Source: DASRTE01 sp035316885
Lineage (GTDB): Bacteria; Actinomycetota; Actinomycetes; Jiangellales; Jiangellaceae
Assembly: GCA_035316885.1 (NCBI GenBank)
Contig: DATHII010000218.1
Location: 1 to 20,922, forward strand
Direction of reading: 5' to 3'
Length of the DNA stretch: 20,922 bases
The translations under genes were made by a program, and so were the position numbers. The notes under the pieces were generated by a model. The model saw only the letters and a program-made list of their open reading frames with translations, searched no databases and was not told the DNA's origin. Shown here piece by piece: positions 1 through 6,439 of this stretch (positions are counted from its first letter, which is position 1; every line of letters starts with the position of its first letter).

Positions 1-966
1 CTGCCCGAACTGCGCGAGGAATGCGCCCGGGTCACCGCCGCCGCCGACCCCGACCCCGAGGCCACCAACACCCGGCTGCACCGGCGTCGGCGGCTGCGCC
101 GGTTCACCGGCCCCGACGGCGCCTGGACCATGATCGCCACCAGCACCCCACAAGCCGGCGCGGTCATCAACACCGCGCTGGGCCCGATCATCGACCAGAT
201 CTTCGCCGCCGCCCGCCGCCACGGACGCCGCGAACCCTACGAGGCCTACGCCTTCGACGCCCTACTCACCCTGGCCGATGCCGCACATGGCACGCCACCT
301 CGACCCCCGGCCGCCATCACCCGCGGGCCCGCAGCGGAGCCGGCCGCCGGCTCCGGCGTCGACCGGCCAGCAACACCCGGCGCCGAGCCCGCAGCCATCA
401 CCGGCGGGCCGACAGCGCAGCCCGAGCTCGACCCCACACCGGCCGCGGCGCCGGCAGCGCAGCCGACGCCGGCCGGGTCGCCGCCGCGGCCCAACCCCCG
501 CTTCCTGGCGCTGATACGGGTCGACCTGACCGCGTTGCGCCGCGGCGCCGCGGCCGGAGACGAACTGTGCGAGATCAGCGGCGTCGGCCCGATCCCGGTG
601 CCGGTCGCCCGCGGCCTGCTCGGCCAGGCCGTGCTCAAACTCGTCATCACCCGCGGCGTCGACGTGGCCAACGTCACCCACCTCGGCCGCGGACCCACCG
701 CCGCCCAACGCCTCGCCCTGGCCTGGACCAGCCCCGGCTGCACCGTCACCGGCTGCGGTCGCACCCGCATCGAATACGACCACCGCGAAGACTGGGCCCG
801 CACCCGGCGCACCCGCCTAGACGAACTCGACCCGCTCTGCCGATACCACCACGACCTCAAGACCCGCCACCGCTGGGCCCTGGCCCCCGGCCACGGCAAA
901 CGCCCCATGATTCCACCCCACGACCCGCGACACCCTCAGCATGAGCAGAGACCCCCACCAGGCTGA
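1..966 (+). CDS. DUF222/HNH endonuclease domain protein (13E12 family), 5' end missing
   Basis: The frame is open from the first base, so the gene starts outside the window; 321 codons and the stop are present. The N-terminal part reads as the end of a DUF222 domain (motifs RRRRLRRFTGPDG and NTALGPIIDQI). An Ala/Pro/Gly-rich linker follows at roughly residues 100-160. The C-terminus is an HNH nuclease with a zinc ribbon: a CxxxxC pair (CTVTGC), the catalytic-type EYDH motif, then C-x-x-H-H (CRYHHDLKTRH). Such proteins occur in many copies in actinobacterial genomes and are thought to cut DNA or to be mobile-element-associated; their physiological role is poorly known. All expected metal-binding residues of the HNH part are present, so the visible portion looks intact. 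The gene is followed by 265 bases without a convincing gene. Confidence 0.9.
   Translation: MPELREECARVTAAADPDPEATNTRLHRRRRLRRFTGPDGAWTMIATSTPQAGAVINTALGPIIDQIFAAARRHGRREPYEAYAFDALLTLADAAHGTPPRPPAAITRGPAAEPAAGSGVDRPATPGAEPAAITGGPTAQPELDPTPAAAPAAQPTPAGSPPRPNPRFLALIRVDLTALRRGAAAGDELCEISGVGPIPVPVARGLLGQAVLKLVITRGVDVANVTHLGRGPTAAQRLALAWTSPGCTVTGCGRTRIEYDHREDWARTRRTRLDELDPLCRYHHDLKTRHRWALAPGHGKRPMIPPHDPRHPQHEQRPPPG
307..424 (+). repeat. Imperfect in-frame repeat in the DUF222/HNH linker
   Basis: Two similar units, each beginning near a gccatcac string at 313 and 394 (81 bases apart, 27 codons), encode PAAITRGPAAEP and PAAITGGPTAQP. The repeat sits in the low-complexity linker between the DUF222 part and the HNH nuclease, and looks like an internal duplication that lengthened the linker. 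Confidence 0.55.
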
Positions 967-1128
967 ACAGGGTGGAGCGGCAAAGCAAGACCGGGCGAGG
1001 CGACATGCGTTGACCGGTGAGGACCAAATCCGGGCCAGCCGCCCGGTGCGACCCCGACGTGCTCCTTCTGGATGCCGTCTGGGAGGGGAAGCCGCGGTGG
1101 CGGAGGCAAGCTGCAGCGATGGCGGAAC

Positions 1129-1156
1129 TTGACGTGAGGAAATTTGCCTCTAACGC
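1129..1156 (+). promoter_or_regulatory. Possible promoter for the 48-residue membrane peptide
   Basis: TTGACG at 1129-1134 and TAACGC at 1151-1156 are 16 bases apart, upstream of the small gene at 1232. The -35 matches the consensus well and the -10 poorly, so this is tentative. Nothing else recognisable lies in the 967-1231 gap. Confidence 0.25.
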
Positions 1157-1231
1157 GATCCGCCCGGGCGCTGGACTCCGTATTACCTGCAGAGCGGAAA
1201 CCACCGCTCATCTGACAACAGGAGGTATGTC

Positions 1232-1378
1232 ATGGCGAACAAGAGCGTTGGCTACGGCCGGAAATGGAAGAAGTGGCTGGCGATCTACGCGGTCGCGGGA
1301 GTGGTCGTCTACCTGATCGTCTATGTTGCGTTCTTCGCCGGCGGTGGCGGTGCCGGCGGTGGAGGAGGGCTGTACTGA
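1232..1378 (+). CDS. Small membrane peptide with glycine-rich tail (48 aa)
   Basis: ATG at 1232 is preceded by a strong ribosome binding site (GGAGGT, 1221-1226) at good spacing. The product has a basic N-terminus (YGRKWKKW, about residues 8-15), one hydrophobic helix (about residues 16-36, WLAIYAVAGVVVYLIVYVAF) and a tail made almost wholly of glycine ending in LY. This predicts a single-pass membrane peptide with its N-terminus in the cytosol under the positive-inside rule. It lies just upstream of a broken ECF sigma/anti-sigma pair on the same strand, so it may have been co-transcribed with them. I do not recognise a named family; similar tiny Gly-tailed membrane proteins of unknown role occur in actinobacteria. 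The good start signal and intact frame argue that it is real and expressed. Confidence 0.7.
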   Translation: MANKSVGYGRKWKKWLAIYAVAGVVVYLIVYVAFFAGGGGAGGGGGLY

Positions 1379-1395
1379 CGGGACCCGACGGCGCG

Positions 1396-1999
1396 ATGCC
1401 TGAGACGTGCTGGCAGTGGGCCACCGGGCGACCGCGGAACACGGCGGTTCCTGGCGCTGGTCGGCGCGTGGGCTCTCGCAGCAGTCTCTGATGACGGGAA
1501 CCCGACGCGGCCGCGGTCTTCGTGCGCCGTTTCCAGCGTCGGGTGTTCGGGCTGACCCTCTCGATCCTCCGCGATCACGGTGCAGCAGAGGAAGCGGCGC
1601 AGGAGCTTCGTGCTCGCATGGAGGCACGCTTCGGCCGACGACCCGCGACGAGGAACCCTGGCGGCGTGGCTGCTGACCATCGCCCGTAACGTGTCGATCA
1701 ACATGCTGCCGGCGCGGCGCTTCGACCTGCTCGACCCCGGAGGTCCTTCTCGCCCTGGAGGCGAAGCGACCTCGCGAGGACGGGCCGAGGTGCAGGTGGT
1801 GGACGCGGAGCTGCTGCGAGAGCCGCTGGCTCGACTTCCCGGGGACCAGCGGCGCGCCCTGGTCTTGGCCGTCTTCTACGCCGTCACGGTGCGTGAGATC
1901 AGCGAGCTCGATGGTGTGCCGCCCGGCACCGTGAAGACGCGTATCCGCGCGGCCATGATGAAGCTCCGCTCGGAGCTGATGGTGTCCGATGACCAGTGA
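1396..1999 (+). pseudogene. ECF-type RNA polymerase sigma factor, broken by two frame changes
   Basis: Read across three segments, the sequence gives a recognisable ECF sigma factor. The first segment ends ALAAVSDDGNP. The second continues DAAAVFVRRFQRRVFGL and on to GAAEEAAQE (1504-1605). The third starts FVLAWRHA at 1607 and runs to the stop at 1997-1999. The middle covers region 2 (DAAAVF...RRVFGLTLSILRD, then EEAAQE-FVLAWRHA). The end covers region 4 (LLREPLARLPGDQRRALVLAVFY, the VREISELDGVPPGTVKTRIRAAMMKLR helix-turn-helix). The first frame change, near 1501-1503, fits one missing C. The second, at 1606, fits one extra or two missing bases. No single frame spans the gene, so as sequenced it cannot give a full sigma factor. 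The start is uncertain; ATG at 1396 is only the nearest candidate. Sequencing error is the alternative explanation. Confidence 0.75.
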
Positions 2000-2288
2000 G
2001 ATGGGCTGTGAACACGTGAGGGAACTGGCGCCCGAGCTCGCGCTGGGCATCGCCGAAGGGGAGGAGGGGGACGCGGCATTGCATCACCTGACCGACTGCG
2101 CGGGATGCCGTCAGCTCGCCGCCAAGGCGACAGCGACTCCAGCCGCTCGCGCGTCGCAGGCGGTGGGGTGGCTGCCGCGGCCGCTGCGCGTCACAGCATC
2201 GTCGACGTCCTGGCCTTCGTTGGCCGCGTCATCGAGCTGGCGGGCCCGCTCGGCCTCGGCTCGCTTGGTCTCCAGGTCAATGACCTGA
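1989..2288 (+). pseudogene. Anti-sigma factor remnant with zinc-binding (ZAS/zf-HC2) N-terminus
   Basis: ATG at 1989 overlaps the end of the sigma factor gene (stop at 1997-1999), the usual arrangement for a coupled sigma/anti-sigma pair. The first 40 or so residues fit a ZAS domain: an early Cys (C7), a helix rich in Leu/Ala/Glu, then H-x3-C-x2-C in HLTDCAGC. Such domains hold the cognate sigma factor inactive in the cytosol. After CRQL (about base 2112) the frame turns into Ala/Ser/Arg/Trp-rich sequence without family character or membrane helix, and stops at 2288. The real gene therefore seems truncated and joined to unrelated DNA, which on the opposite strand carries another reading frame. 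This fits decay of the whole sigma/anti-sigma module. Confidence 0.6.
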
Positions 2289-2305
2289 TCGGCAAGGGTG
2301 TTCAC
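2111..2305 (-). CDS. Possible small charged, coiled-coil-like protein (64 aa)
   Basis: GTG at 2305 is preceded on the minus strand by a strong ribosome binding site (GAGGAGGG at 2309-2316, AAC spacer). The first 38 residues are highly charged with helix-forming composition (ADQVIDLETKRAEAERARQL...). The second half (TRSGRGSHPTACDARAAGV...) loses that character, so the gene may be truncated. It lies 110 bases downstream of the membrane protein gene ending at 2416 and could be the last gene of a minus-strand unit. The plus-strand frame through the same DNA is also open and hydrophobic (IVDVLAFVGRVIELAG), so the coding strand is not certain. I recognise no family. Confidence 0.4.
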   Translation of the reverse strand: MNTLADQVIDLETKRAEAERARQLDDAANEGQDVDDAVTRSGRGSHPTACDARAAGVAVALAAS

Positions 2306-2415
2306 GTTCCCTCCTCGGTGGGGGTTGCGCTGGGCGAAGTAGTCGGATTGACGTTGGTCACCCAGCTGGCTGCAGCCGTTGAGACCATCCGCAACTGGTC
2401 CGCGAGCAGGCGCCG

Positions 2416-2892
2416 TCAGTCGGCAGGGGCAGGGGTCCGAGTGCGGATCTTCCCTGGAGGTGTAGCCGGCTTGTTCCCGCGACCCGACTTCGGGCCGGCG
2501 GGACTGTGCGATGCCTCCGTCCCACCGGATGACGTCAGGGTCGAGAAAGGTGGCTGCGGGAGTGACGTGGATGGCGGCGGGTCGGCGTCAGTGAGCGGCG
2601 CCGATGTTGGCGGCAGAGGTGTCGGGCTGACGGTGTTCACGGGGTCCGTCGAATCCGGCTGGTGTGCCTGCTCGCTTGACCTGGGAGCAGGGAAAGTCGT
2701 GTCGTTCGCTGGCGGAGCACCGATCACCGTGTTGAGCACAAGCACGAACCCGAGGATGGCCACCACCGGAAGCGCGACGACCAGGCCCTTCCGCCAGCTC
2801 AACGGACCGAAGAAGGGAAGGCCACGCACTCTTCGGTGACGGCCTCGTCGCGTGTGACCGTTGGCCGGGTCGGATCCGTGCTCGTCGGTCAT
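2416..2892 (-). CDS. Single-pass membrane protein with long Pro/Ser/Thr-rich extracytoplasmic tail (158 aa)
   Basis: The protein starts with about 35 hydrophilic, basic residues (HTRRGRHRRVRG). One hydrophobic helix follows at about residues 36-58 (GLVVALPVVAILGFVLVLNTV). About 100 residues rich in Pro, Ser and Thr complete it (e.g. TVSPTPLPPTSAPLTDADPP). The basic N-terminus predicts that the tail lies outside the membrane. ATG at 2892-2890 overlaps the stop codon of the upstream minus-strand frame (TGA, 2891-2889), which suggests translational coupling and supports this start. Composition and an uninterrupted frame point to a real gene. The tail could be a wall-spanning spacer, but no binding or enzymatic domain is visible. 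The family is unknown to me. Confidence 0.6.
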   Translation of the reverse strand: MTDEHGSDPANGHTRRGRHRRVRGLPFFGPLSWRKGLVVALPVVAILGFVLVLNTVIGAPPANDTTFPAPRSSEQAHQPDSTDPVNTVSPTPLPPTSAPLTDADPPPSTSLPQPPFSTLTSSGGTEASHSPAGPKSGRGNKPATPPGKIRTRTPAPAD

Positions 2893-3182
2893 CTGATGGC
2901 CGCTTCGACCAGCTCCGGACTCGCGCGCTCGTTCATTGCACCGAGGACTCTAGCGATGGCTCGCGCACGGGGATATCCCGTGTGTGAACACCCGAGACGT
3001 TGACCGGGTCCGCCGGCTCGCATACGACGGGAGTCTCGCGCCGATGCGATGCGCCGCATCCGCAACCCGATCGGCGAGCATGACGGCGTGTTCGCTGACC
3101 CGGACGACGACGAATCATCGGGGCCCGGACGCATCACCGGGTCGTGCTGGGGCGCCATCAGCGGCCGATGAAGGTAGACCAC
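2889..3182 (-). pseudogene. End of an unrecognised gene, coupled to the membrane protein downstream
   Basis: The last 25-30 codons (RARAIARVLGAMNERASPELVEAAIR) look like a genuine protein C-terminus, and the stop overlaps the next start codon. Further upstream this frame becomes Ser/Arg/Gly-rich. A second minus-strand frame (VRVSEHAVMLADRVADAAHRIG, about 3050-3110) looks more protein-like there but stops near 2952. This pattern suggests a gene broken by a frame change. No family was recognised and the 5' limit is uncertain. Confidence 0.3.
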
Positions 3183-3536
3183 TGAACCAGTACGACAGTG
3201 GACGACTGCAGCCTGCGTCCCTACCGCGCTATCTCGTTGAGCAGGTCATCGGCGAGCTTGCTCGCGTGCTCGTCGTCCCTCTTGCCTGGTCACGGTATGA
3301 CAAAGTCTGAACTGGCCGTCAGATCACCGACAAGGCATGCCGCCGAGTTGTAGACATTGCATACAGCGACGGCCAGCTTCCGCGCCAGGTCGCTCACCTA
3401 CTCTTCTGGGCGGCCGACCCTCAGGACGAGCAACGAACTGAGATGCTGTCGAGACGGTCTCGTAGGGCGACATGACATTCGCCTGCTCGACCGCGTCGCG
3501 GCGGACGTTGAGCGCGAGCCGGTTCGGGTCGGTTTG
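3183..3536. other. Gap without a convincing intact gene; short coding remnants
   Basis: Between the minus-strand fragment and the tRNA there is no gene with a good start signal. On the minus strand near 3222-3280 a stop-bounded stretch reads KRDDEHASKLADDLLNEIAR. On the plus strand a protein-like stretch ends at 3475. Both look like remains of coding sequence. No repeat, terminator or att-like duplication of the tRNA end was seen. Confidence 0.4.
3311..3475 (+). pseudogene. Short plus-strand coding remnant, family unknown
   Basis: From 3311 to the TGA at 3473-3475 the frame encodes a protein-like segment including ACRRVVDIAYSDGQLPRQVA and HLLFWAADPQDEQRTEML. It has no start codon with a ribosome binding site. 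The same frame upstream is closed by a TGA at 3308-3310, and G/C use at third positions is visibly lower than in the flanking housekeeping genes. It may be the C-terminal end of a decayed, foreign gene; the function cannot be told. Confidence 0.25.
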
Positions 3537-3609
3537 CGCGCCCGGCAGGACTCGAACCTGCGGCCAAGTGCTTAGAAGGCACCTGCTCTATCCACTGAGC
3601 TACGGGCGC
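3537..3609 (-). tRNA. tRNA-Arg (anticodon UCU)
   Basis: On the minus strand the gene folds as a standard 73-base tRNA. The acceptor stem is GCGCCCG/CGGGCGC with discriminator G at 3537. The D arm is GCTC-AGTGGATA-GAGC, and the anticodon stem is GGTGC/GCACT with loop CTTCTAA, giving anticodon TCT. The T arm is GCAGG-TTCGAGT-CCTGC. The anticodon reads AGA (and possibly AGG) arginine codons, which are rare in high-GC genomes. CCA is not encoded. Its 3' end faces the accessory-looking DNA at 1-3536. Confidence 0.96.
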
Positions 3610-3622
3610 TGGCGACTGGTCC

Positions 3623-3628
3623 ATTGTG
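3623..3628 (-). promoter_or_regulatory. Possible -10 box of the tRNA-Arg gene
   Basis: CACAAT on the minus strand lies 13 bases upstream of the tRNA 5' end, with only a weak -35-like TGGGTC 17 bases further upstream. Position and sequence are compatible with a sigma-70 -10 element, but the evidence is slight. Confidence 0.3.
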
Positions 3629-3666
3629 GCCGATGTGGGGTGCGCGACCCAGCCGACACCGTCCGG

Positions 3667-4212
3667 TCAGACAGGGCGTCCCAGGCCGTCCACCACCTCG
3701 GCGCCCGGCCAGGCGCCAAGGAGGGCGCCCGGCAGCGCGAGCTTGGACCGGCGCACGCCGCTGCCGACGATCGCGTACGGCAGGTCGACGACGGCGGCGT
3801 CGACCAGGATCAGCCACCCGGCGGGTAGGCCGATCGGGGTGATGCCTCCGAACTCCATTCCGGACGCGGCCACTGCCGCCTCCATCGCCAGGAACGACGC
3901 CTTGCGGACGTCGAGGCGACGTTTGACCACGCCGTTGACGTCAGCCCGGGTGGTAGCGAGCACCATGCAGGCGGCGACCCGTTCCTCGCCGCCGCGTCGT
4001 CCGGCGACCACCACGCAGTTGGCCGACACCTCGGGCGGGACGTCGTAGGCCGCACAGAACTCGGCCGTGTCGGCCAACGAAGGATCGATCTCGGCGACGT
4101 AGACGTCAGCAGCCGGGTGCGCCGCGAGCGCGAGCGTCACCGGCTGGGCCATCAGGTCGGGCCGGTCCGTCGCCGGGACCGTCGCCAGCGTCCCGATCCG
4201 CGGTGCTCCCAC
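3667..4212 (-). CDS. YbaK/EbsC-type aminoacyl-tRNA editing domain protein
   Basis: This is a 181-residue protein of the YbaK/ProX family, whose members hydrolyse mischarged tRNAs such as Cys- or Ala-tRNA(Pro) in the cytosol. Family features seen are the DVRKASF segment carrying the conserved lysine and the glycine-rich GGITPIGLP loop near the active site. The closing strand pattern (GWLILVDAAVVDLPYAIVGSG) also fits. The specific substrate cannot be told. The frame stays open upstream into cobQ's antisense. I chose GTG at 4212 because a TAGAGT -10 box ends 8 bases upstream, which implies a leaderless transcript, and because the length then suits the family. It diverges from cobQ with 34 bases between the start codons, and lies just upstream of the tRNA-Arg gene on the same strand. 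Confidence 0.87.
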   Translation of the reverse strand: MGAPRIGTLATVPATDRPDLMAQPVTLALAAHPAADVYVAEIDPSLADTAEFCAAYDVPPEVSANCVVVAGRRGGEERVAACMVLATTRADVNGVVKRRLDVRKASFLAMEAAVAASGMEFGGITPIGLPAGWLILVDAAVVDLPYAIVGSGVRRSKLALPGALLGAWPGAEVVDGLGRPV

Positions 4213-4220
4213 GGCGACCG

Positions 4221-4226
4221 ACTCTA
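4221..4226 (-). promoter_or_regulatory. -10 box of the YbaK-type gene (leaderless)
   Basis: TAGAGT on the minus strand, followed by CGG and five more bases, then the GTG start at 4212. The same TAGAGTCGG plus five bases plus GTG occurs before the prolyl oligopeptidase gene at 19767. The 8-base gap puts transcription start at or next to the start codon. Confidence 0.6.
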
Positions 4227-4230
4227 GGAC
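4225..4230 (+). promoter_or_regulatory. Possible -10 box of cobQ
   Basis: TAGGAC at 4225-4230, 16 bases before the cobQ ATG, shares its first two bases with the divergent -10 box of the YbaK-type gene. A short leader of about 9-10 bases with GGGAAG (4241-4246) as a weak ribosome binding site would result. No clear -35 was seen. Confidence 0.35.
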
Positions 4231-4246
4231 CTGAGCGTGCGGGAAG

Positions 4247-5755
4247 ATGCACGGCGTGCGGGGGCTGTTGGTCGCGGGGACTACGTCGGATGCCGGCAAG
4301 TCCGTCGTCACGACCGGAATCTGCCGATGGCTCGCCCGTGAGGGCGTCCGGGTCGCCCCGTTCAAGGCGCAGAACATGTCCAACAACTCGGCGGTCACCC
4401 GTGACGGCGCCGAGATCGGACGGGCACAGTGGGTCCAGGCCGTGGCCGCGCAGGCCGAGCCCGAGGCCGCCATGAACCCCGTCCTGCTCAAGCCCGGCAG
4501 CGACCTGCGCAGCCACGTGGTCGTCATGGGGCGTCCATACGGCGAGCTCGACGCGACCACGTTCGGCTCTGCCCGGACGGCACTGGCCGACGCCGCATAC
4601 GCCGCCCTCGCCGACCTGGCGGAGCGTTACGACGTCGTCGTATGCGAGGGCGCGGGCAGTCCGGCTGAGATCAACCTGCGTGAGCACGACTTCGTGAACA
4701 TGGGCCTGGCCCGGCAAGCCGGCCTGCCGGTCGTCCTCGTCGGCGACATCGATCGGGGCGGCGTCTTCGCTGCGTTCCACGGGACGGTCGCCCTGCTCGA
4801 CGCCGCGGACCAGGCGTTGGTGGCCGGCTTCGTCGTCAACAAGTTCCGTGGTGACGCCGGATTACTCTCGCCCGGTCTCCGCATGATCGCCCGCACGACG
4901 GGGCGGCCCGTGCTGGGCGTCCTGCCATGGCTGCCCGGGATGTGGCTCGACGCGGAGGATGCGCTCGACGTCGTGGGTCGCGGGCATGCCATTCCCGTTG
5001 CAGCCGGTGACGACATGCTGCGCATAGCCGTCGTCCGCTTCCCTCGGATCTCGAACTTCACCGACGTCGACGCGCTGGCCGTCGAGCCCGGCGTCGAGGT
5101 GCGGTTCACCGCCTCGCCCGCCGAGGTAGCCGGAGCCGACCTGGCGGTGCTTCCCGGCACCCGAGCCACGGTCGCCGACCTGGAGTGGCTGCGCTCGCGG
5201 GGGCTGGCCGACGCGATCGTCGCGCGGGCGGCCGCCGGGCGGCCGACCCTCGGCATCTGCGGCGGCTATCAGATGCTCGCGCGCGAGATCATCGACGAGG
5301 TCGAGTCGGGCGCGGGCACCCTGTCGGGGCTCGGTCTGTTGCCGGCCCGGGCCCGATTCGTGGCCGAGAAGGTTCTCGGCCGACCGGTCGGGGAGGCGTA
5401 CGGCGTGCAGGTCCGCACGGCGTACGCGATCCATCACGGGCGCGTCACCGTCGACGCCGGCGCCCAGGCGTTTCTCGACGGGTGCCGTGCCGGCGCGGTG
5501 TGGGGCACAAGCTGGCACGGGGTTCTCGAGGAGGACGGCCTCCGCCGCGCGTTCCTCCGCGAGGTGGCGTCGCTCGCGGGCGCGGACGGCTTCGTCGTGG
5601 CGCCCGACACCCGGTTCGCCGCGGTGCGCGAGGAGCGGATCGAGCGGCTGGCCGACGCGATCGTCCGGCATCTCGACACCGATGCGCTGCGCCGACTGGT
5701 CCAGGGCGGAGCGCCCGGCGGGCTGCCGTTCGTGCCGCCCGGCGCCCCGACCTGA
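4247..5755 (+). CDS. cobQ: Cobyric acid synthase (CobQ/CbiP)
   Basis: This 502-residue cytosolic enzyme uses ATP and glutamine to amidate peripheral carboxylates of adenosylcobyrinic acid a,c-diamide in cobalamin synthesis. The N-terminal half is a dethiobiotin-synthetase-like ATPase with P-loop GTTSDAGKS (residues 11-19), then the family strings FKAQNMSNNS and NPVLLKPGSD, and GDIDRGGVFA. The C-terminal half is a class I glutamine amidotransferase-like domain with nucleophile Cys338 in LGICGGYQM and catalytic His424 in SWHGVLEEDG. Length and motif order are normal for the family. The ATG at 4247 gives the usual short N-terminus before the P-loop. No other cobalamin gene is adjacent, so here cobQ stands alone; the rest of the pathway must lie elsewhere, or the cell salvages precursors. 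Confidence 0.96.
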   Translation: MHGVRGLLVAGTTSDAGKSVVTTGICRWLAREGVRVAPFKAQNMSNNSAVTRDGAEIGRAQWVQAVAAQAEPEAAMNPVLLKPGSDLRSHVVVMGRPYGELDATTFGSARTALADAAYAALADLAERYDVVVCEGAGSPAEINLREHDFVNMGLARQAGLPVVLVGDIDRGGVFAAFHGTVALLDAADQALVAGFVVNKFRGDAGLLSPGLRMIARTTGRPVLGVLPWLPGMWLDAEDALDVVGRGHAIPVAAGDDMLRIAVVRFPRISNFTDVDALAVEPGVEVRFTASPAEVAGADLAVLPGTRATVADLEWLRSRGLADAIVARAAAGRPTLGICGGYQMLAREIIDEVESGAGTLSGLGLLPARARFVAEKVLGRPVGEAYGVQVRTAYAIHHGRVTVDAGAQAFLDGCRAGAVWGTSWHGVLEEDGLRRAFLREVASLAGADGFVVAPDTRFAAVREERIERLADAIVRHLDTDALRRLVQGGAPGGLPFVPPGAPT

Positions 5756-5780
5756 GAGCCGGGTAGGAACAGGTCGGGGG

Positions 5781-6326
5781 TCAGTGGGCGTAGGTCGCGA
5801 CGAGGACGGCGCGGGCCAGCGTGTGGAAGGCCAGGTTGAACGACACGACGGCCGGGCTGGCGTCGGCCGGCACACCGAGGGAGTCGATGTCGACCGCATG
5901 GATGACGAAGTAGTAGCGGTGTGGCACGTCGCCCTCCGGCGGAGCGGCGCCGGAGTAGCCCGTGGCGCCGGTGTCGTTGCGCACCGAGAGGGCCGACGAG
6001 GGCAGCCCGGAACCGTCGGCGGCACCCGCGCCGCGCGGCAGCTCGGTGGTGCTCACCGGTATGTCGAGGAGCACCCAGTGCCAGAAGCCACTCGGTGTCG
6101 GCGCGTCCGGGTCGAAGCAGGTGACAGCGTAGCTTCGTGTGCCCCCCGGAGCGCCCGACCACCGCAGGTGAGGCGACACGTTTCCGCCGCTCAGGCCCCA
6201 GTCGTCGAATACGTGGTCGTCACTCATCTGTTCGCCGGGCGCGAGATCGTCACTCTCGACGGCGAACGTGCCGACGGGGGGAAGGAGCTCGTAGGGATCG
6301 GGTGCCGTGGGTCGTTCCAGCGACAT
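5781..6326 (-). CDS. YbhB/YbcL family Raf kinase inhibitor-like (PEBP) protein
   Basis: This 181-residue phosphatidylethanolamine-binding-protein fold protein carries the family signatures. They are the DPDAPTPSGFWHW ligand-pocket segment, PPEGDVPHRYYF matching the PPxGxxHRY motif, and NVSPHLRWSGAPGGTRSY near the N-terminus. There is no signal peptide, so it is cytosolic; bacterial members have no settled biochemical function. ATG at 6326 is supported by a strong ribosome binding site (GAGGAGG on the minus strand, 6332-6338 region, about 5 bases away). It converges with cobQ, the stops being 25 bases apart with no obvious hairpin, and diverges from the GTPase pair. Confidence 0.92.
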   Translation of the reverse strand: MSLERPTAPDPYELLPPVGTFAVESDDLAPGEQMSDDHVFDDWGLSGGNVSPHLRWSGAPGGTRSYAVTCFDPDAPTPSGFWHWVLLDIPVSTTELPRGAGAADGSGLPSSALSVRNDTGATGYSGAAPPEGDVPHRYYFVIHAVDIDSLGVPADASPAVVSFNLAFHTLARAVLVATYAH

Positions 6327-6439
6327 GCGTCCTCCTCGTCGCGCAGGGGTTCATGACCGACCGTATTACCCGATAGGTCACGAGCCCATACTCAATCCGA
6401 CGTGTCGCTTGGCCACGGGCGGGAGGTACAGGCAGGATC

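Noticed and set aside
2105..2839. A 244-codon plus-strand frame with hydrophobic stretches
   Set aside because: It has no ribosome binding site and runs opposite the membrane protein gene at 2416-2892; its first part remains possible but is weaker than the minus-strand start with GAGGAGGG.
1..3536. A direct repeat of the tRNA-Arg 3' end as an att site
   Set aside because: No string matching ggcaggactcgaacc was found in this part; only short chance matches such as ggactcg near 2908.
4213..4560. A longer N-terminus for the YbaK-type protein, up to 297 residues
   Set aside because: The extension overlaps cobQ antisense, including its P-loop codons, and the family length fits the GTG at 4212.
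5756..5780. A terminator between the convergent cobQ and PEBP genes
   Set aside because: No stem of useful length and no T-run could be found in the 25 bases.
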